DNA of 60,202 nt, from contig NZ_LRRH01000092.1 in assembly GCF_001646785.1 (NCBI RefSeq), positions 1 through 60,202 of the forward strand. Reading direction: 5' to 3'. The notes beneath the pieces are model-generated. The model was not told the origin of the DNA and searched no databases. It worked only from the letters and a program-made list of their open reading frames with translations. Positions 25,793 to 35,805 of the stretch are shown piece after piece. The first letter of the stretch is position 1, and every line of letters starts with the position of its first letter. The position numbers and the translations under genes were made by a program. The DNA comes from Rhodococcus phenolicus (GTDB lineage Bacteria > Actinomycetota > Actinomycetes > Mycobacteriales > Mycobacteriaceae).

Positions 25793-26473
25793 ATGGACCG
25801 CGTGCAGCAATCCGGGATCGCCGCCGTCGCGGTACTCGGCGAACCCACTCGGAGCCGGCTCTACGACTACGTGGTGAGCCGGCGCGAACCGGTGGGACGC
25901 GACGAGGTGGCTGCCGCGCTCGGCATCGCCCGCACCACCGCCGCCTTCCATCTCGAGCGGCTCGTCGAGGACGGGCTGCTCGACGTCGAGTTCGCTCGCC
26001 GGAGCGGGCGCTCCGGGCCGGGGGCGGGACGTCCCGCCAAGCTGTACCGCCGCGCCGATCGGCAGATCGAGGTGACCCTGCCGGCCCGGCGATACGAACT
26101 CGCAAGCCGACTGCTCGCGGAAGCGATCGACGAGGCCGATCGCACCGGCGAATCGCCGCGGGCGGCGCTGTCGCGACGCGCGGCGCATCAGGGCCGGCGC
26201 ATCGGTGAGGATTCCGCGGGCAAGCCGGCCGCAGAGGTTCTCGCCGAGCACGGGTTCGAGCCGGTCGACGAAGGCGCGACCATCCGGCTCGGAAACTGCC
26301 CGTTCCACGCTCTGGTCGGCGGGCATACCGATCTGGTGTGCGGGATGAACCTCGATCTGCTCACGGCGCTGCTCGAGGGACTGGGTGACAGCAGCCGGCG
26401 GGCGTGTCTCGACCCGGAGCCGGGTTTCTGCTGCGTCCGATTGGTGCCTTCGGACCGGATGGACCCCGCGTAA
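25793..26473 (+). CDS. Winged-helix regulator with C-terminal cysteine cluster (SufR/ArsR-like)
   Basis: Transcription factor of 226 aa. The N-terminal HTH spans about 12-65 (LGEPTRSRLYDYVVSRREP, then EVAAALGIARTTAAFHLERL). A basic RSGRSGPGAGRPAKLYRR linker resembles SufR-like regulators. The C-terminal half carries Cys at about 169, 183, 205, 213 and 214 (GNCPFH...LVCGM...RACLDP...FCC). Spaced cysteines of this kind hold an Fe-S cluster in SufR, so a redox or NO/iron-sensing role is inferred, not shown. It is divergent from doxX. Confidence 0.83.
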   Translation: MDRVQQSGIAAVAVLGEPTRSRLYDYVVSRREPVGRDEVAAALGIARTTAAFHLERLVEDGLLDVEFARRSGRSGPGAGRPAKLYRRADRQIEVTLPARRYELASRLLAEAIDEADRTGESPRAALSRRAAHQGRRIGEDSAGKPAAEVLAEHGFEPVDEGATIRLGNCPFHALVGGHTDLVCGMNLDLLTALLEGLGDSSRRACLDPEPGFCCVRLVPSDRMDPA

Positions 26474-26546
26474 GCCCGGACGCGAACCGGTCTCCGGTGC
26501 GAAACTGATGTGCACTCTCCCCGCCGAGGACGAACGGTGGTGATCG

Positions 26547-27173
26547 ATGATGAGCGGTCCGTCGTTCCCCGACCATCTGCTGACGGTCGACGAGTGGGCG
26601 ACCCTGCCCGAGTACGAGCGGTACCGGCTCGAGCTGTGCGAGGGCGTACTCGTCGCGTCCCCGCATCCCGGATACCTGCATCAGCACGTGACGTTCGCGC
26701 TGGTCGACGCGTTGGCCGGGCAGCTTCCCCGCGAGCTGAGTGTGCTCGGCGACGTCGAGGTACTGCTGCCGGGGGAGCCGCCGACGGTCCGCTGCCCGGA
26801 CGTGATCGTCGTCGATCGGGCCCTCGTCGAGGCCGACCCGGACCGTGCGACCGCCGCCGACGTGCGGCTCGTCGTCGAGGTCACGACCGGTGGCAGCGGA
26901 CGCACCGACCGGGTCACCAAGTTCTCCGAATATGCCGAGAGCGGAATCCCGCAGTACTGGATCGTCGATCTGACCGAACCGGCCGTGCTGGCGGCGTTCA
27001 CGCTCGAAAACGGGTGGTACCGATTCGACGGCGAGCAAGCGGGGACGGTGAGGCTGAGCGCGGCCGGTCACGACGTGACCGTGGACCTGGAAGAGCTCAC
27101 CGCGGTGCGGACGGACACCCGGGGCGCGACCGGCGATGCACCGGTGGAACCGGGCGGCGGTTCCCCCCGATAG
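26547..27173 (+). CDS. Uma2 family (DUF820) restriction-endonuclease-fold protein
   Basis: Protein of 208 aa. The N-terminal [25 protein letters not shown] (shown as [15 protein letters not shown] and [10 protein letters not shown]) is the Uma2 hallmark. The PD-(D/E)xK-like core is in [12 protein letters not shown] and [34 protein letters not shown] completes the domain. Uma2 proteins are widespread nuclease-fold proteins of uncertain role. ATG at 26547 or 26550. It sits between the Cys-rich regulator and purL, with no functional link to purines evident. Confidence 0.88.
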   Translation: MMSGPSFPDHLLTVDEWATLPEYERYRLELCEGVLVASPHPGYLHQHVTFALVDALAGQLPRELSVLGDVEVLLPGEPPTVRCPDVIVVDRALVEADPDRATAADVRLVVEVTTGGSGRTDRVTKFSEYAESGIPQYWIVDLTEPAVLAAFTLENGWYRFDGEQAGTVRLSAAGHDVTVDLEELTAVRTDTRGATGDAPVEPGGGSPR

Positions 27174-27238
27174 ACTGGCCGCGGCAGTGCGCGCCCGGCC
27201 TGCCGTTTCGATCCCAGAGTGAAGGGACCCGACGCCCA

Positions 27239-29518
27239 GTGTCACCGCAGGTGGATACCGTCACCCACGCCTCCGAGAGTTCCGATCTTCCTCAGCCGTA
27301 CGCCGAGCTGGGACTGAAGGACGACGAGTACGCCCGCATCAAGGAGATCCTGGGCCGCCGTCCCACGGACGCCGAGCTGGCGATGTACTCCGTGATGTGG
27401 TCCGAGCACTGCTCCTACAAGTCGTCGAAGGTCCACCTGCGCTACTTCGGGGAGACCACCACCGACGAGATGCGTTCCTCGATGCTCGCAGGTATCGGCG
27501 AGAACGCCGGTGTCGTCGACATCGGCGACGGCTGGGCGGTGACCTTCAAGGTCGAATCGCACAACCACCCGTCGTACATCGAGCCCTACCAGGGCGCGGC
27601 GACCGGTGTCGGCGGCATCGTCCGCGACATCATGGCGATGGGCGCGCGTCCGATCGCGGTCATGGACCAGCTGCGCTTCGGTGCCGCCGACCACCCTGAC
27701 ACCCGTCGCGTCGTCGACGGCGTGGTGCGCGGTGTCGGCGGCTACGGCAACTCGCTCGGTCTGCCCAACGTCGGCGGCGAGACCGTGTTCGATGCCTCCT
27801 ACCAGGGCAACCCGCTCGTCAACGCGCTGTGCGCGGGCGCCATGCGCGTCGAGGACCTGCATCTGGCGTTCGCCTCCGGAACCGGCAACCGGATCATCCT
27901 GTTCGGTGCCCGCACCGGCCTCGACGGCATCGGCGGCGTGTCCGTCCTCGCGTCCGAGACGTTCGACGACAGCGAGGGTGGACGCCCGAAGAAGCTGCCG
28001 AGCGTCCAGGTCGGCGATCCGTTCACCGAGAAGGTGCTCATCGAGTGCTGCCTCGACCTGTACCGCGAGAAGCTGGTCGTCGGCATCCAGGACCTCGGCG
28101 GTGCCGGCCTGTCCTGCGCGACGTCCGAGCTCGCCGCTGCCGGTGACGGCGGCATGCACATCTACCTCGACCGGGTCCCGACCCGCGCGAAGGGCATGAC
28201 CCCCGCGGAGGTGCTGTCCTCGGAGTCGCAGGAACGCATGTGCGCGGTCGTCGCGCCGGAGAACGTCGACGCGTTCATGGCCGTGTGCAAGAAGTGGGAT
28301 GTGCTGGCCACCGACATCGGTGAGGTCACCGACGGTGAGCGGCTGGTCATCACGTGGCACGGCGAGACCGTCGTGGACGTGCCGCCGCGTACGGTCGCGC
28401 ACGAGGGCCCGGTCTACGAGCGTCCCGTGCAGCGCCCGGACTCGCAGGACGCGCTGGTCGCGAACACCACCGCCGGCCTGAAGCGCCCGGAGACGGACGA
28501 CGAACTGAAGGCCACGCTGCTGAAGATGCTCGCGTCGCCTGCGCTGTGCAGCCGCAAGTGGATCACCGAGCAGTACGACCGGTACGTGCGCGGCAACACC
28601 GTCCTGGCCGAGAACGCCGACTCCGGGGTTGTCCGCATCGACGAGGAGACCGGCCGCGGCATCGCCCTGGCCACCGACGCATCGGGCCGCTACACCCAGC
28701 TCGATCCGTACGCCGGCGCGCAGCTCGCGCTCGCCGAGGCATACCGCAACGTCGCCACCACGGGCGCGACCCCCAAGGCCGTGTCCAACTGCCTCAACTT
28801 CGGTTCGCCGGAGGATCCGGCCGTGATGTGGCAGTTCCAGCAGGCGGTGCGCGGCCTCGCCGACGGATGCGCGCAGCTCGGCATCCCGGTGACCGGCGGC
28901 AACGTCAGCTTCTACAACCAGACCGGTTCGACGGCCATCCTGCCGACTCCGGTGGTCGCGGTGCTCGGCGTCATCGACGACGTGCACCGCCGTATCCCCA
29001 CCGGTATCGGTCTCGAGCCCGGTGAGACGCTCATCCTGCTCGGCGAGACCCGCGACGAGTTCGACGGTTCGATCTGGGCGCAGGTGGAGCACGATCACCT
29101 CGGTGGTGTGCCCCCGAAGGTCGACCTCGAGCGTGAGCGGCTCATCTCGGAGATCCTCGTCGCCGGTTCGCGCGACGGGCTGATCTCGGCGGCCCACGAC
29201 CTGTCCGAGGGCGGCCTCGCGCAGGCCGTCGTCGAGGCCGCACTCGCGGGCGAGACCGGTTGCCGGATCCTGCTTCCCGAGGATGCGGACCCGTTCGTGA
29301 CGCTGTTCTCCGAATCCGCCGGCCGGGTGCTGGTCGCGGTGCCGCGCACCGAGGAGTCCCGTTTCACGGGCATGTGCTCGGCGCGCGACCTGCCGTGGGT
29401 GCGGATCGGTGTCGTCGACGAGGGGTCCGATTCCGTCGAGGTGCAGGGCCGGTTCTCGGTGACCCTGGCCGAGCTGCGAGAGGTCTACGAGGGCACCCTC
29501 CCCGCCTTGTTCGGGTAG
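27239..29518 (+). CDS. purL: Phosphoribosylformylglycinamidine synthase subunit PurL
   Basis: ATP-dependent FGAM synthase large subunit, 759 aa, the small PurL type that needs PurS and PurQ. Features include the N-terminal helical [15 protein letters not shown], the ATP/Mg region [20 protein letters not shown], and [18 protein letters not shown] pseudo-repeat in the second half has [12 protein letters not shown] and [10 protein letters not shown]. The GTG at 27239 follows GAAGGGA; the longer upstream frame overlaps Uma2 and is not coding. Cytoplasmic, de novo purine synthesis. Confidence 0.97.
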   Translation: MSPQVDTVTHASESSDLPQPYAELGLKDDEYARIKEILGRRPTDAELAMYSVMWSEHCSYKSSKVHLRYFGETTTDEMRSSMLAGIGENAGVVDIGDGWAVTFKVESHNHPSYIEPYQGAATGVGGIVRDIMAMGARPIAVMDQLRFGAADHPDTRRVVDGVVRGVGGYGNSLGLPNVGGETVFDASYQGNPLVNALCAGAMRVEDLHLAFASGTGNRIILFGARTGLDGIGGVSVLASETFDDSEGGRPKKLPSVQVGDPFTEKVLIECCLDLYREKLVVGIQDLGGAGLSCATSELAAAGDGGMHIYLDRVPTRAKGMTPAEVLSSESQERMCAVVAPENVDAFMAVCKKWDVLATDIGEVTDGERLVITWHGETVVDVPPRTVAHEGPVYERPVQRPDSQDALVANTTAGLKRPETDDELKATLLKMLASPALCSRKWITEQYDRYVRGNTVLAENADSGVVRIDEETGRGIALATDASGRYTQLDPYAGAQLALAEAYRNVATTGATPKAVSNCLNFGSPEDPAVMWQFQQAVRGLADGCAQLGIPVTGGNVSFYNQTGSTAILPTPVVAVLGVIDDVHRRIPTGIGLEPGETLILLGETRDEFDGSIWAQVEHDHLGGVPPKVDLERERLISEILVAGSRDGLISAAHDLSEGGLAQAVVEAALAGETGCRILLPEDADPFVTLFSESAGRVLVAVPRTEESRFTGMCSARDLPWVRIGVVDEGSDSVEVQGRFSVTLAELREVYEGTLPALFG

Positions 29519-29520
29519 CC

Positions 29521-31293
29521 ATGGCCGGCACCCAGGTCGATCGGCTGGCGTTGATCGAAGCCCGGCAGGGCCAGGTCATCGCCGCGGTCACCGATTTCGG
29601 TGACCGGCACCCCCTCACCGCGCGGGTGTGGGGGTGGCTGAGCCTGGATTTCACCGGCATCGCCTTCGCGGCGTTGTTCTTCTGCTGGTCGCTGTCACCG
29701 TCGCTGCTGCCGCGCGACTGGCTGTTCCAGGGACTCATCGGCGGTATCAACGCCGCGGTCGGCTACGGCGTCGGCTGCGTCGCGGGCTGGCTCGCCGACC
29801 GGTTCGTGATGTCGCGGTTGCGGTGGTGGCCACCACCGATCCCGGTGCTGCGGGCGATCAAGGTCGCGGTGCCGGTCGCCGCGATCGTCGCGTCGGTGGT
29901 GGCGCTGGTGCTCGCTGCGACCCAGCAACGTCAGCTCGCGGCGCTGATGGGCGCCGAGGGCACCACCACCAGCGGTTACCTGCGCACGCTGGCGCTGGCT
30001 CTGGCGGTCGCCGGTCTACTCGTCTCCGCGTGGCGCGGTCTGCGCGACATCGGCAGATGGATCGCGCGGCAGCTGATCCGGCGTCATCTTCCTGCCGGTC
30101 TGGCACGAACCCTCGGGGTGCTGGTGGTCGTGCTGGTGACGTTCATGCTCATCGACGGCGTGCTGATCCGGGGAACCTACGCGTTCGTCAACTCCGCGTT
30201 CAGCATCCAGGACGGCGAGACCCGCCCCGGCGCGGTGCAGCCGATCGCGCCCGAGAAGTCCGGCAGCCCCGATTCGCTCGCGCCGTGGGACACGCTCGGA
30301 TTCGAGGGCCGCAACTTCGTCTCCCGCGGCCTCGACGCCGCCGAACTCGGTGCCATCAACGGCACCCCCGCGAAGGAACCGATCCGCGTCTACGTCGGTC
30401 TCGGCACCGCCGACACCGCCGAGAAGCGGGCGGATCTGGTGATCGACGAACTCGAACGCACCGGCGCGTTCGACCGCAAGGTGCTCGTGATCATCCCCAC
30501 GACCGGCACGGGCTGGGTGAACCCGACCGCCGCCCAGGCCATGGAACTGGTCCACAACGGAGACCTCGCGATGGTCGCGTGGCAGTACTCGTTCCTGCCG
30601 AGCTGGATCTCGTTCCTCGCGGACCGCGACAAGGCCGCCGAAGCCGGCCGGATCCTCGTCGACCGGGTCCACGAACGCTGGCTTGCCCGGCCGCCGGACC
30701 GGCGCCCGCAGCTGTACGTCTACGGCGAAAGCCTCGGAACCCAGTCGGGGGAGGGAGCTTTCGACAGCCTCGCCGAAATCCGTGCAACCGTGAACGGAGT
30801 CCTGTGGGTCGGGCCGCCGAATGCCAACCGGCTGTGGCGCCAGCTCGTCGACCGTCGCGACCCCGGTACCCCCGAGGTGCAGCCGGTCTACGCCGACGGC
30901 ATGGTCGTGCGGTTCACCGACGACGTCTCCGACATCGGCACTCCGCCGACACCGTGGCTGAATCCGCGTGTGCTGTACATCCAGCACGCGTCGGATCCGG
31001 TGGTGTGGTGGTCGCCGGATCTGCTGTTCTCGCGGCCCGATTGGCTGTCCGAAGCACCGGGACCGGATCGCCTGCCGCAGATGCGCTGGTTCCCGTTCGT
31101 CACGTTCTGGCAGGTCTCGGCGGATCTGACGAACGCGGCCGGCGTGCCCGACGGGCACGGGCACAACTACGGCACCGAGGTCCTCGACGGGTGGATCGCG
31201 GTCACCCAGCCGGAGGGCTGGACCGCCACCGACACCGAACGGGTGCGATTCGCGCTCGGGGTGCTCGCCGGGAGTCAGGGGCCGGAGAAGTGA
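29521..31293 (+). CDS. Membrane-anchored alpha/beta-hydrolase-9 family protein
   Basis: Protein of 590 aa. The N-terminal half, about 1-215, has around four to five TM helices (FTGIAFAALFFCWSLSPSLLP is one). The C-terminal half, from about 250, is an alpha/beta hydrolase with the nucleophile elbow YGESLGTQSGEGAF and late catalytic-region GHGHNYG. This two-part layout is the Abhydrolase_9 family common in mycolate actinobacteria, of unknown substrate. The start is 2 bp after the purL stop and the end overlaps the CPBP gene by 4 bp (GTGA), so it appears to be in the purL transcript. Confidence 0.9.
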   Translation: MAGTQVDRLALIEARQGQVIAAVTDFGDRHPLTARVWGWLSLDFTGIAFAALFFCWSLSPSLLPRDWLFQGLIGGINAAVGYGVGCVAGWLADRFVMSRLRWWPPPIPVLRAIKVAVPVAAIVASVVALVLAATQQRQLAALMGAEGTTTSGYLRTLALALAVAGLLVSAWRGLRDIGRWIARQLIRRHLPAGLARTLGVLVVVLVTFMLIDGVLIRGTYAFVNSAFSIQDGETRPGAVQPIAPEKSGSPDSLAPWDTLGFEGRNFVSRGLDAAELGAINGTPAKEPIRVYVGLGTADTAEKRADLVIDELERTGAFDRKVLVIIPTTGTGWVNPTAAQAMELVHNGDLAMVAWQYSFLPSWISFLADRDKAAEAGRILVDRVHERWLARPPDRRPQLYVYGESLGTQSGEGAFDSLAEIRATVNGVLWVGPPNANRLWRQLVDRRDPGTPEVQPVYADGMVVRFTDDVSDIGTPPTPWLNPRVLYIQHASDPVVWWSPDLLFSRPDWLSEAPGPDRLPQMRWFPFVTFWQVSADLTNAAGVPDGHGHNYGTEVLDGWIAVTQPEGWTATDTERVRFALGVLAGSQGPEK

Positions 31294-31916
31294 CCCGGTT
31301 CGGTGTCGCGGGCCCGGCCGTCGCGGCGGCAGCGGTCCTGTGGAGCGCGACGCTGCCGTCGGCGCCGCTCGGGGCGCACGGGCGCACATGGGCGTCGGCA
31401 GGTCTGGGGGTGTGCGCGGTCGTCGCGGCTCGTGCGTCGGGCATGAACCGCGCCGAGCTGGGACTTGATCCCGCCCGCATCCCGTCCGGGTTGCGCTGGG
31501 GTGCGGTGGCCGCGGGTGCCGTCCTCGGTGGTTACGCGATCGCCCTGACCGTGCCCGCGGTGCGCGACCGGATCGCGGTCTCGGCCGGAGCCGGGCGCGA
31601 CGACTTCTGGACCTGGATCACCCTGCACATCCCGGTGGGGACGGTGCTCGCGGAGGAACTGCTGTTCCGCGGGGTGCTGACGCCGCTCGCGGGTTCTGCC
31701 GTCCACGCGACCGCGTTCGGGCTGTGGCACGTGCGTCCGGCGATGATCGCCGGGGACAATGTTGCGGGAACGGTTGCGGTGACGGGCCTGTCCGGGCTCG
31801 GATTCGACTGGCTGCGCCGTCGCAGCGGCAGCGTTCTCGCGCCCGCGCTGGCGCACCTGGCGATCAACGCCGGGGGAGCGGCCGCGGTGCGTCTGGCGAC
31901 GTCGCGGCGCGGATAG
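31290..31916 (+). CDS. CPBP family intramembrane glutamic endopeptidase (CAAX-like)
   Basis: Polytopic membrane protease-like protein of 208 aa. The three family motifs are present: VLAEELLFRG (EExxxR), FGLWHVRP (FxxxH) and LAHLAINAGG (HxxxN). The GTG start overlaps the upstream stop. Its likely role is cleavage or processing in the membrane, with no known target. Confidence 0.9.
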   Translation: MTRFGVAGPAVAAAAVLWSATLPSAPLGAHGRTWASAGLGVCAVVAARASGMNRAELGLDPARIPSGLRWGAVAAGAVLGGYAIALTVPAVRDRIAVSAGAGRDDFWTWITLHIPVGTVLAEELLFRGVLTPLAGSAVHATAFGLWHVRPAMIAGDNVAGTVAVTGLSGLGFDWLRRRSGSVLAPALAHLAINAGGAAAVRLATSRRG

Positions 31917-31927
31917 GCTGGCTGGCC

Positions 31928-32317
31928 GTGGCCCCACGCAAACCCGTCGATCCCGCCGAACTCCGAGACGCCCTGCTGCGGGTCGAGCCGTGGCTGCGCG
32001 GCGACGTCGACGACCCGCCTGCCCGGGCGGACCTCGCGGCGGCGGTGCGGCTCAGCGCACGCACGCTCGAGCAGGTGGCGCCGGGTTCGAGCGTCGAGGT
32101 GCGGGTGCCGCCGTTCGTGGCGGTGCAGTGCATCGAGGGACTGCGGCACACCCGTGGCACACCCCCGAACGTCGTCGAAACGGAGCCGCGCACGTGGCTG
32201 CTGCTCGCGACCGGCCTGCTCGGATACGACGACGCGGTCGCGTCCGGGAAGCTCGACGCGTCCGGCAGCCGGGCCGTGGAGATCGCGCACTGGCTGCCGC
32301 TGATGCGGGTCGTGTGA
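31928..32317 (+). CDS. Sterol carrier family / Rv0807-like conserved protein
   Basis: Small cytoplasmic protein of 129 aa. VAPRKPVDPAELRDALLR starts it, with GSSVEVRVPPFVAVQCIEGLRHTRGTPPNVVE in the middle (broken: GSSVEVRVPPFVAVQ / CIEGLRHTRGTPPNVVE). It matches conserved proteins found immediately upstream of purF in mycobacteria, often labelled sterol carrier family protein. The GTG start is 12 bp after the CPBP stop. No biochemical function is established. Confidence 0.8.
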   Translation: MAPRKPVDPAELRDALLRVEPWLRGDVDDPPARADLAAAVRLSARTLEQVAPGSSVEVRVPPFVAVQCIEGLRHTRGTPPNVVETEPRTWLLLATGLLGYDDAVASGKLDASGSRAVEIAHWLPLMRVV

Positions 32318-32397
32318 CCGATCCCCGATAGGGGTTACCGGAACCTGCTCGTAGAATGGGTGTGCCCCGCCCTTGTCCAGCCCCAGGGAGCACCCCG

Positions 32398-33987
32398 GTG
32401 ACCAGTGCCGATCTGTCGGTTCACACTCGTAATCTTCTCGCCTCCGACGAACCCGAAAACGAGCCCCGCGAGGAGTGCGGCGTCTTCGGAGTCTGGGCGC
32501 CCGGTGAAGACGTGGCGAAGCTCACGTACTACGGCCTCTACGCGCTGCAGCATCGCGGGCAGGAAGCGGCCGGCATCGCCGTCGCCGACGGCTCGCAGGT
32601 GCTCGTATTCAAGGATCTCGGCCTGGTGAGCCAGGTGTTCGACGAGCAGACGCTCGCCGCGATGCCCGGCCACATCGCCGTCGGCCACTGCCGCTACTCC
32701 ACCACCGGGTCGACGACCTGGGAGAACGCGCAGCCGATCTTCCGCACCACCGCGACCGGTACCGGTGTCGCACTCGGCCACAACGGCAACCTCGTCAACA
32801 CCGCGGAGCTCGCCGCACGCGCCCGTGAGCTGGGCATCATCGATCCGGCCCGGCCCGGTGCAGCGACCTCGGACTCCGACATCGTCGGCGCGCTGCTCGC
32901 GCACGCCGTCGCCGACGGCACGCTCGAGCAGGCCGCGCTCGAGCTGTTCCCGAAGCTGCGCGGCGCGTTCTGCCTGACGTTCATGGACGAGCACACCCTG
33001 TACGCGGCGCGCGATCCGTGGGGCATCCGGCCGCTGTGCCTGGGCCGCCTCGACCGCGGCTGGGTCGTGGCCAGCGAGACCGCCGCCCTCGACATCGTCG
33101 GTGCGTCGTTCGTCCGTGACATCGAGCCCGGTGAACTGCTCGCGATCGACGCCGACGGTGTCCGGTCGTCGCGGTTCGCGAACCCGGAGCCCAAGGGCTG
33201 CGTCTTCGAGTACGTCTACCTCGCCCGCCCCGACTCCACGATCGCCGGCCGGTCGGTGCACGCGACCCGCGTCGAGATCGGCCGTCGCCTCGCGAAGGAA
33301 CACCCGATCGACGCGGACCTGGTGATCCCGGTGCCCGAGTCCGGCACGCCCGCCGCGGTCGGCTACGCGCAGGGCTCGGGCCTGCCCTACGGCCAGGGCC
33401 TGATGAAGAACGCGTACGTGGGCCGCACGTTCATCCAGCCCAGCCAGACGATCCGCCAGCTCGGCATCCGGCTCAAGCTCAACCCGCTGCGCGAGGTCAT
33501 CCGCGGCAAGCGCCTGGTGGTCGTGGACGATTCGATCGTCCGCGGCAACACCCAGCGGGCCCTGATCCGGATGCTGCGTGAGGCCGGGGCGCTCGAGATC
33601 CACGTGCGCATCGCGTCGCCGCCGGTCAAGTGGCCGTGCTTCTACGGCATCGACTTCGCCTCCCCGGCGGAGCTGATCGCCAACGGCAGCGGCACCCGTG
33701 ACGACGCCTCTCCCGCCGCCGGGCACGACTTCGACGAGATGGTCGAGATGGTGCGCCGGTCCATCGGCGCCGACTCGCTCGGCTACATCTCGATCGACGG
33801 GATGATCGGCGCGACCGAGCAGCCGGCATCGCGACTGTGCGCGGCCTGTTTCGACGGTCACTACCCGATCGGGCTGCCCAAGGAGCACGCCGTCGGCAAG
33901 GACATCCTCGAAGGTGTCGTCGACGTCGCCTCCCCGACCCCCACGGTCCTCGACAACGACAACGCAGACGCGTTGAGCCGTCCCTGA
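32398..33987 (+). CDS. purF: Amidophosphoribosyltransferase PurF
   Basis: First enzyme of purine synthesis (PRPP + Gln to phosphoribosylamine), 529 aa. A propeptide of about 26 residues precedes the catalytic CGVFGVWAPGE (Cys about 27), as in the Bacillus-type self-processed enzyme. YGLYALQHRGQE is typical, and the PRPP loop is VVVDDSIVRGNT. The C-terminal CAACFDGHYPIGLP supplies Fe-S cluster ligands. The GTG at 32398 follows AGGGAG. Upstream purL and downstream purM lie on the same strand. Confidence 0.97.
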   Translation: MTSADLSVHTRNLLASDEPENEPREECGVFGVWAPGEDVAKLTYYGLYALQHRGQEAAGIAVADGSQVLVFKDLGLVSQVFDEQTLAAMPGHIAVGHCRYSTTGSTTWENAQPIFRTTATGTGVALGHNGNLVNTAELAARARELGIIDPARPGAATSDSDIVGALLAHAVADGTLEQAALELFPKLRGAFCLTFMDEHTLYAARDPWGIRPLCLGRLDRGWVVASETAALDIVGASFVRDIEPGELLAIDADGVRSSRFANPEPKGCVFEYVYLARPDSTIAGRSVHATRVEIGRRLAKEHPIDADLVIPVPESGTPAAVGYAQGSGLPYGQGLMKNAYVGRTFIQPSQTIRQLGIRLKLNPLREVIRGKRLVVVDDSIVRGNTQRALIRMLREAGALEIHVRIASPPVKWPCFYGIDFASPAELIANGSGTRDDASPAAGHDFDEMVEMVRRSIGADSLGYISIDGMIGATEQPASRLCAACFDGHYPIGLPKEHAVGKDILEGVVDVASPTPTVLDNDNADALSRP

Positions 33988-34138
33988 GGCCCGAGCTTTT
34001 CTCTCCTCGCGCACCGACGGTCCCGGCCGGTCCGGTACCGTAGGTGCGCGGCCGGCTGCTTTCGGCGTGCACACGCGCGCCCGGATGACGGTGCCGGCAC
34101 ACCTGTTCATCACAACTCGAGGCTGGAGCCGACAACCC

Positions 34139-35212
34139 ATGACCGAGGACACAACCCCCGGAGCTTCCTACGCAGCGGCGGGCGTGGACATCGAGGCAGG
34201 CGACCGAGCCGTCGAACTGTTCGCGCCGCTCGCGAAGAAGGCGACCCGACCGGAGGTGCTCGGCGGCCTCGGTGGATTCGCGGGCCTGTTCGCGCTCAAG
34301 GGTGACTACAAGGAGCCGTTGCTGGCCGCGTCCACCGACGGCGTCGGCACGAAGCTCGCCGTCGCCCAGGCACTCGACAAGCACGACACCGTCGGCCTCG
34401 ACCTGGTCGCGATGGTCGTCGACGACCTGGTCGTGTGCGGCGCCGAACCGCTGTTCCTCCAGGACTACATCGCGGTGGGCCGGGTCGTTCCCGAGCGGGT
34501 CGCGGAGATCGTCGGCGGTATCGCCGAGGGCTGCATCCAGGCCGGCTGCGCGCTGCTCGGCGGCGAGACGGCCGAGCATCCCGGTGTCATGGCGGACGGC
34601 GATTACGATCTGTCCGCGACGGGTGTGGGTGTCGTCGAAGCCGACAAGCTGCTCGGCCCCGACCGGGTCCGCCCCGGCGACGTGGTGATCGCCATGGGTG
34701 CCTCGGGCCTGCATTCCAACGGTTACTCGCTCGCCCGCAAGGTGCTGCTCGACATCGGCAAGATGAGCCTGACGGCGCACGTCGACGAGTTCAGCCGCAC
34801 CCTCGGCGAGGAACTGCTCGAGCCGACCCGCATCTACGCCAAGGACTGCCTCGCGCTCGCTGCCGAAACCGAGGTCCGCACGTTCTGCCACGTCACCGGT
34901 GGTGGCCTGGCCGCGAACCTCGCGCGCGTCATGCCGAAGGGTCTCGTCGCCGAGCTGGACCGTACGACGTGGAGCCCCGCTCCGGTGTTCGGCCTGATCG
35001 CCCAGCGCGGTCGCGTGGAGCGCGCCGAGATGGAGAAGACGTTCAACATGGGCGTCGGCATGGTCGCGATCGTCGCGCCCGAGGACGTCGACCGGGCCCT
35101 GGCAGTGCTCACGGCACGCCACATCGACTGCTGGACCCTCGGAACGGTCCGCAAGGCGCAGGACCAGGACGACACGCGCGCCGTGCTGCTCGGCGACCAC
35201 CCGCGGTTCTAG
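34139..35212 (+). CDS. purM: Phosphoribosylformylglycinamidine cyclo-ligase PurM (AIR synthetase)
   Basis: ATP-dependent enzyme of 357 aa closing the imidazole ring of AIR. SYAAAGVDIEAGDRAVELF opens the protein, LAASTDGVGTKLAVAQAL and DLVVCGAEPLFLQDYIAVG are AIRS motifs, and GLHSNGYSLARKVLL and CHVTGGGLAANLARVMP follow. ATG at 34139 has a weak CTGGAG upstream. It follows purF by about 150 bp and is ended by a remarkable 40-bp palindrome. Confidence 0.97.
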   Translation: MTEDTTPGASYAAAGVDIEAGDRAVELFAPLAKKATRPEVLGGLGGFAGLFALKGDYKEPLLAASTDGVGTKLAVAQALDKHDTVGLDLVAMVVDDLVVCGAEPLFLQDYIAVGRVVPERVAEIVGGIAEGCIQAGCALLGGETAEHPGVMADGDYDLSATGVGVVEADKLLGPDRVRPGDVVIAMGASGLHSNGYSLARKVLLDIGKMSLTAHVDEFSRTLGEELLEPTRIYAKDCLALAAETEVRTFCHVTGGGLAANLARVMPKGLVAELDRTTWSPAPVFGLIAQRGRVERAEMEKTFNMGVGMVAIVAPEDVDRALAVLTARHIDCWTLGTVRKAQDQDDTRAVLLGDHPRF

Positions 35213-35227
35213 TTCGAACCGGATCTG

Positions 35228-35267
35228 CACGAAGCACTGTGCCCGGGCCCGGGCACAGTGCTTCGTG
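35228..35267 (+). terminator. Perfect 40-bp palindromic terminator after purM
   Basis: Positions 35228-35267 form an uninterrupted 20-bp-arm palindrome. The left arm begins CACGAAGCACTG and the centre is CCCGGGCCCGGG. It lies 15 nt after the purM stop and is followed by CTTCGG. Confidence 0.75.
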
Positions 35268-35368
35268 CTTCGGTGCGTGCTGAGATCCCGGGCCGGGGGC
35301 ATCCGTGCCGTCGCGGCGCGGAAACCCGGAGAACGCACCCCGGCCGGGATGCGTTCTACGCCAGTAAA

Positions 35369-35393
35369 GGGGAGCCGGTGTTGCCGGCTCCCC
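35369..35393 (-). terminator. Terminator of the DUF3073 gene
   Basis: 10-bp perfect arms GGGGAGCCGG / CCGGCTCCCC with a 5-nt loop. On the minus strand it is followed by TTTAC. Confidence 0.7.
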
Positions 35394-35420
35394 CCAGTCC
35401 GTGCGTGGGATTACTCTGGG

Positions 35421-35612
35421 TCAGCGACGCCAGTCGTCGTCCGAGTCGTCGTCCCAACCGGAGCGTTGGTCTGCGAAGACTTCGTCCCGGTGCGAGATGG
35501 GTTCACCACCAGACAACTCTCGCTGGAGGCTCTCGAAGTCGGTGGACGGCGAGCTGTACTTGAGTTGCCGTGCAACCTTGGTCTGCTTTGCCTTAGCCCG
35601 GCCGCGGCCCAT
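35421..35612 (-). CDS. DUF3073 small conserved protein
   Basis: Basic-then-acidic protein of 63 aa beginning MGRGRAKAKQTKVARQLKYSS and ending DDDSDDDWRR, exactly the DUF3073 pattern restricted to actinobacteria; mycobacterial Rv0810c is the likely counterpart next to purM. GAGGGGG precedes the ATG. Charge segregation suggests binding to nucleic acid or ribosome, but this is inference; the function is unknown. TAGAGT at 35691-35696 on the minus strand is a possible -10. Confidence 0.9.
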   Translation of the reverse strand: MGRGRAKAKQTKVARQLKYSSPSTDFESLQRELSGGEPISHRDEVFADQRSGWDDDSDDDWRR

Positions 35613-35805
35613 GGCTAACCCCCTCGCGCTTTGACGGGGCGGCCTGGGGAATTTGGCGGCCCCGGTGATGTGAGTATTTTCCTGCGCTCCACTCTAGCGT
35701 GGAAAAGTTCGTTCCGCCTCCACACACCCCGCCGAGGCCGTGTCCGATGCGTCTCATCCGGACACGACCTGCACCGATGACGGTGTTCGTCGGGTGGTTC
35801 GGCGG

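Noticed and set aside
27242-29197. 651-codon frame opposite purL
   Set aside because: Antisense shadow of an unmistakable PurL.
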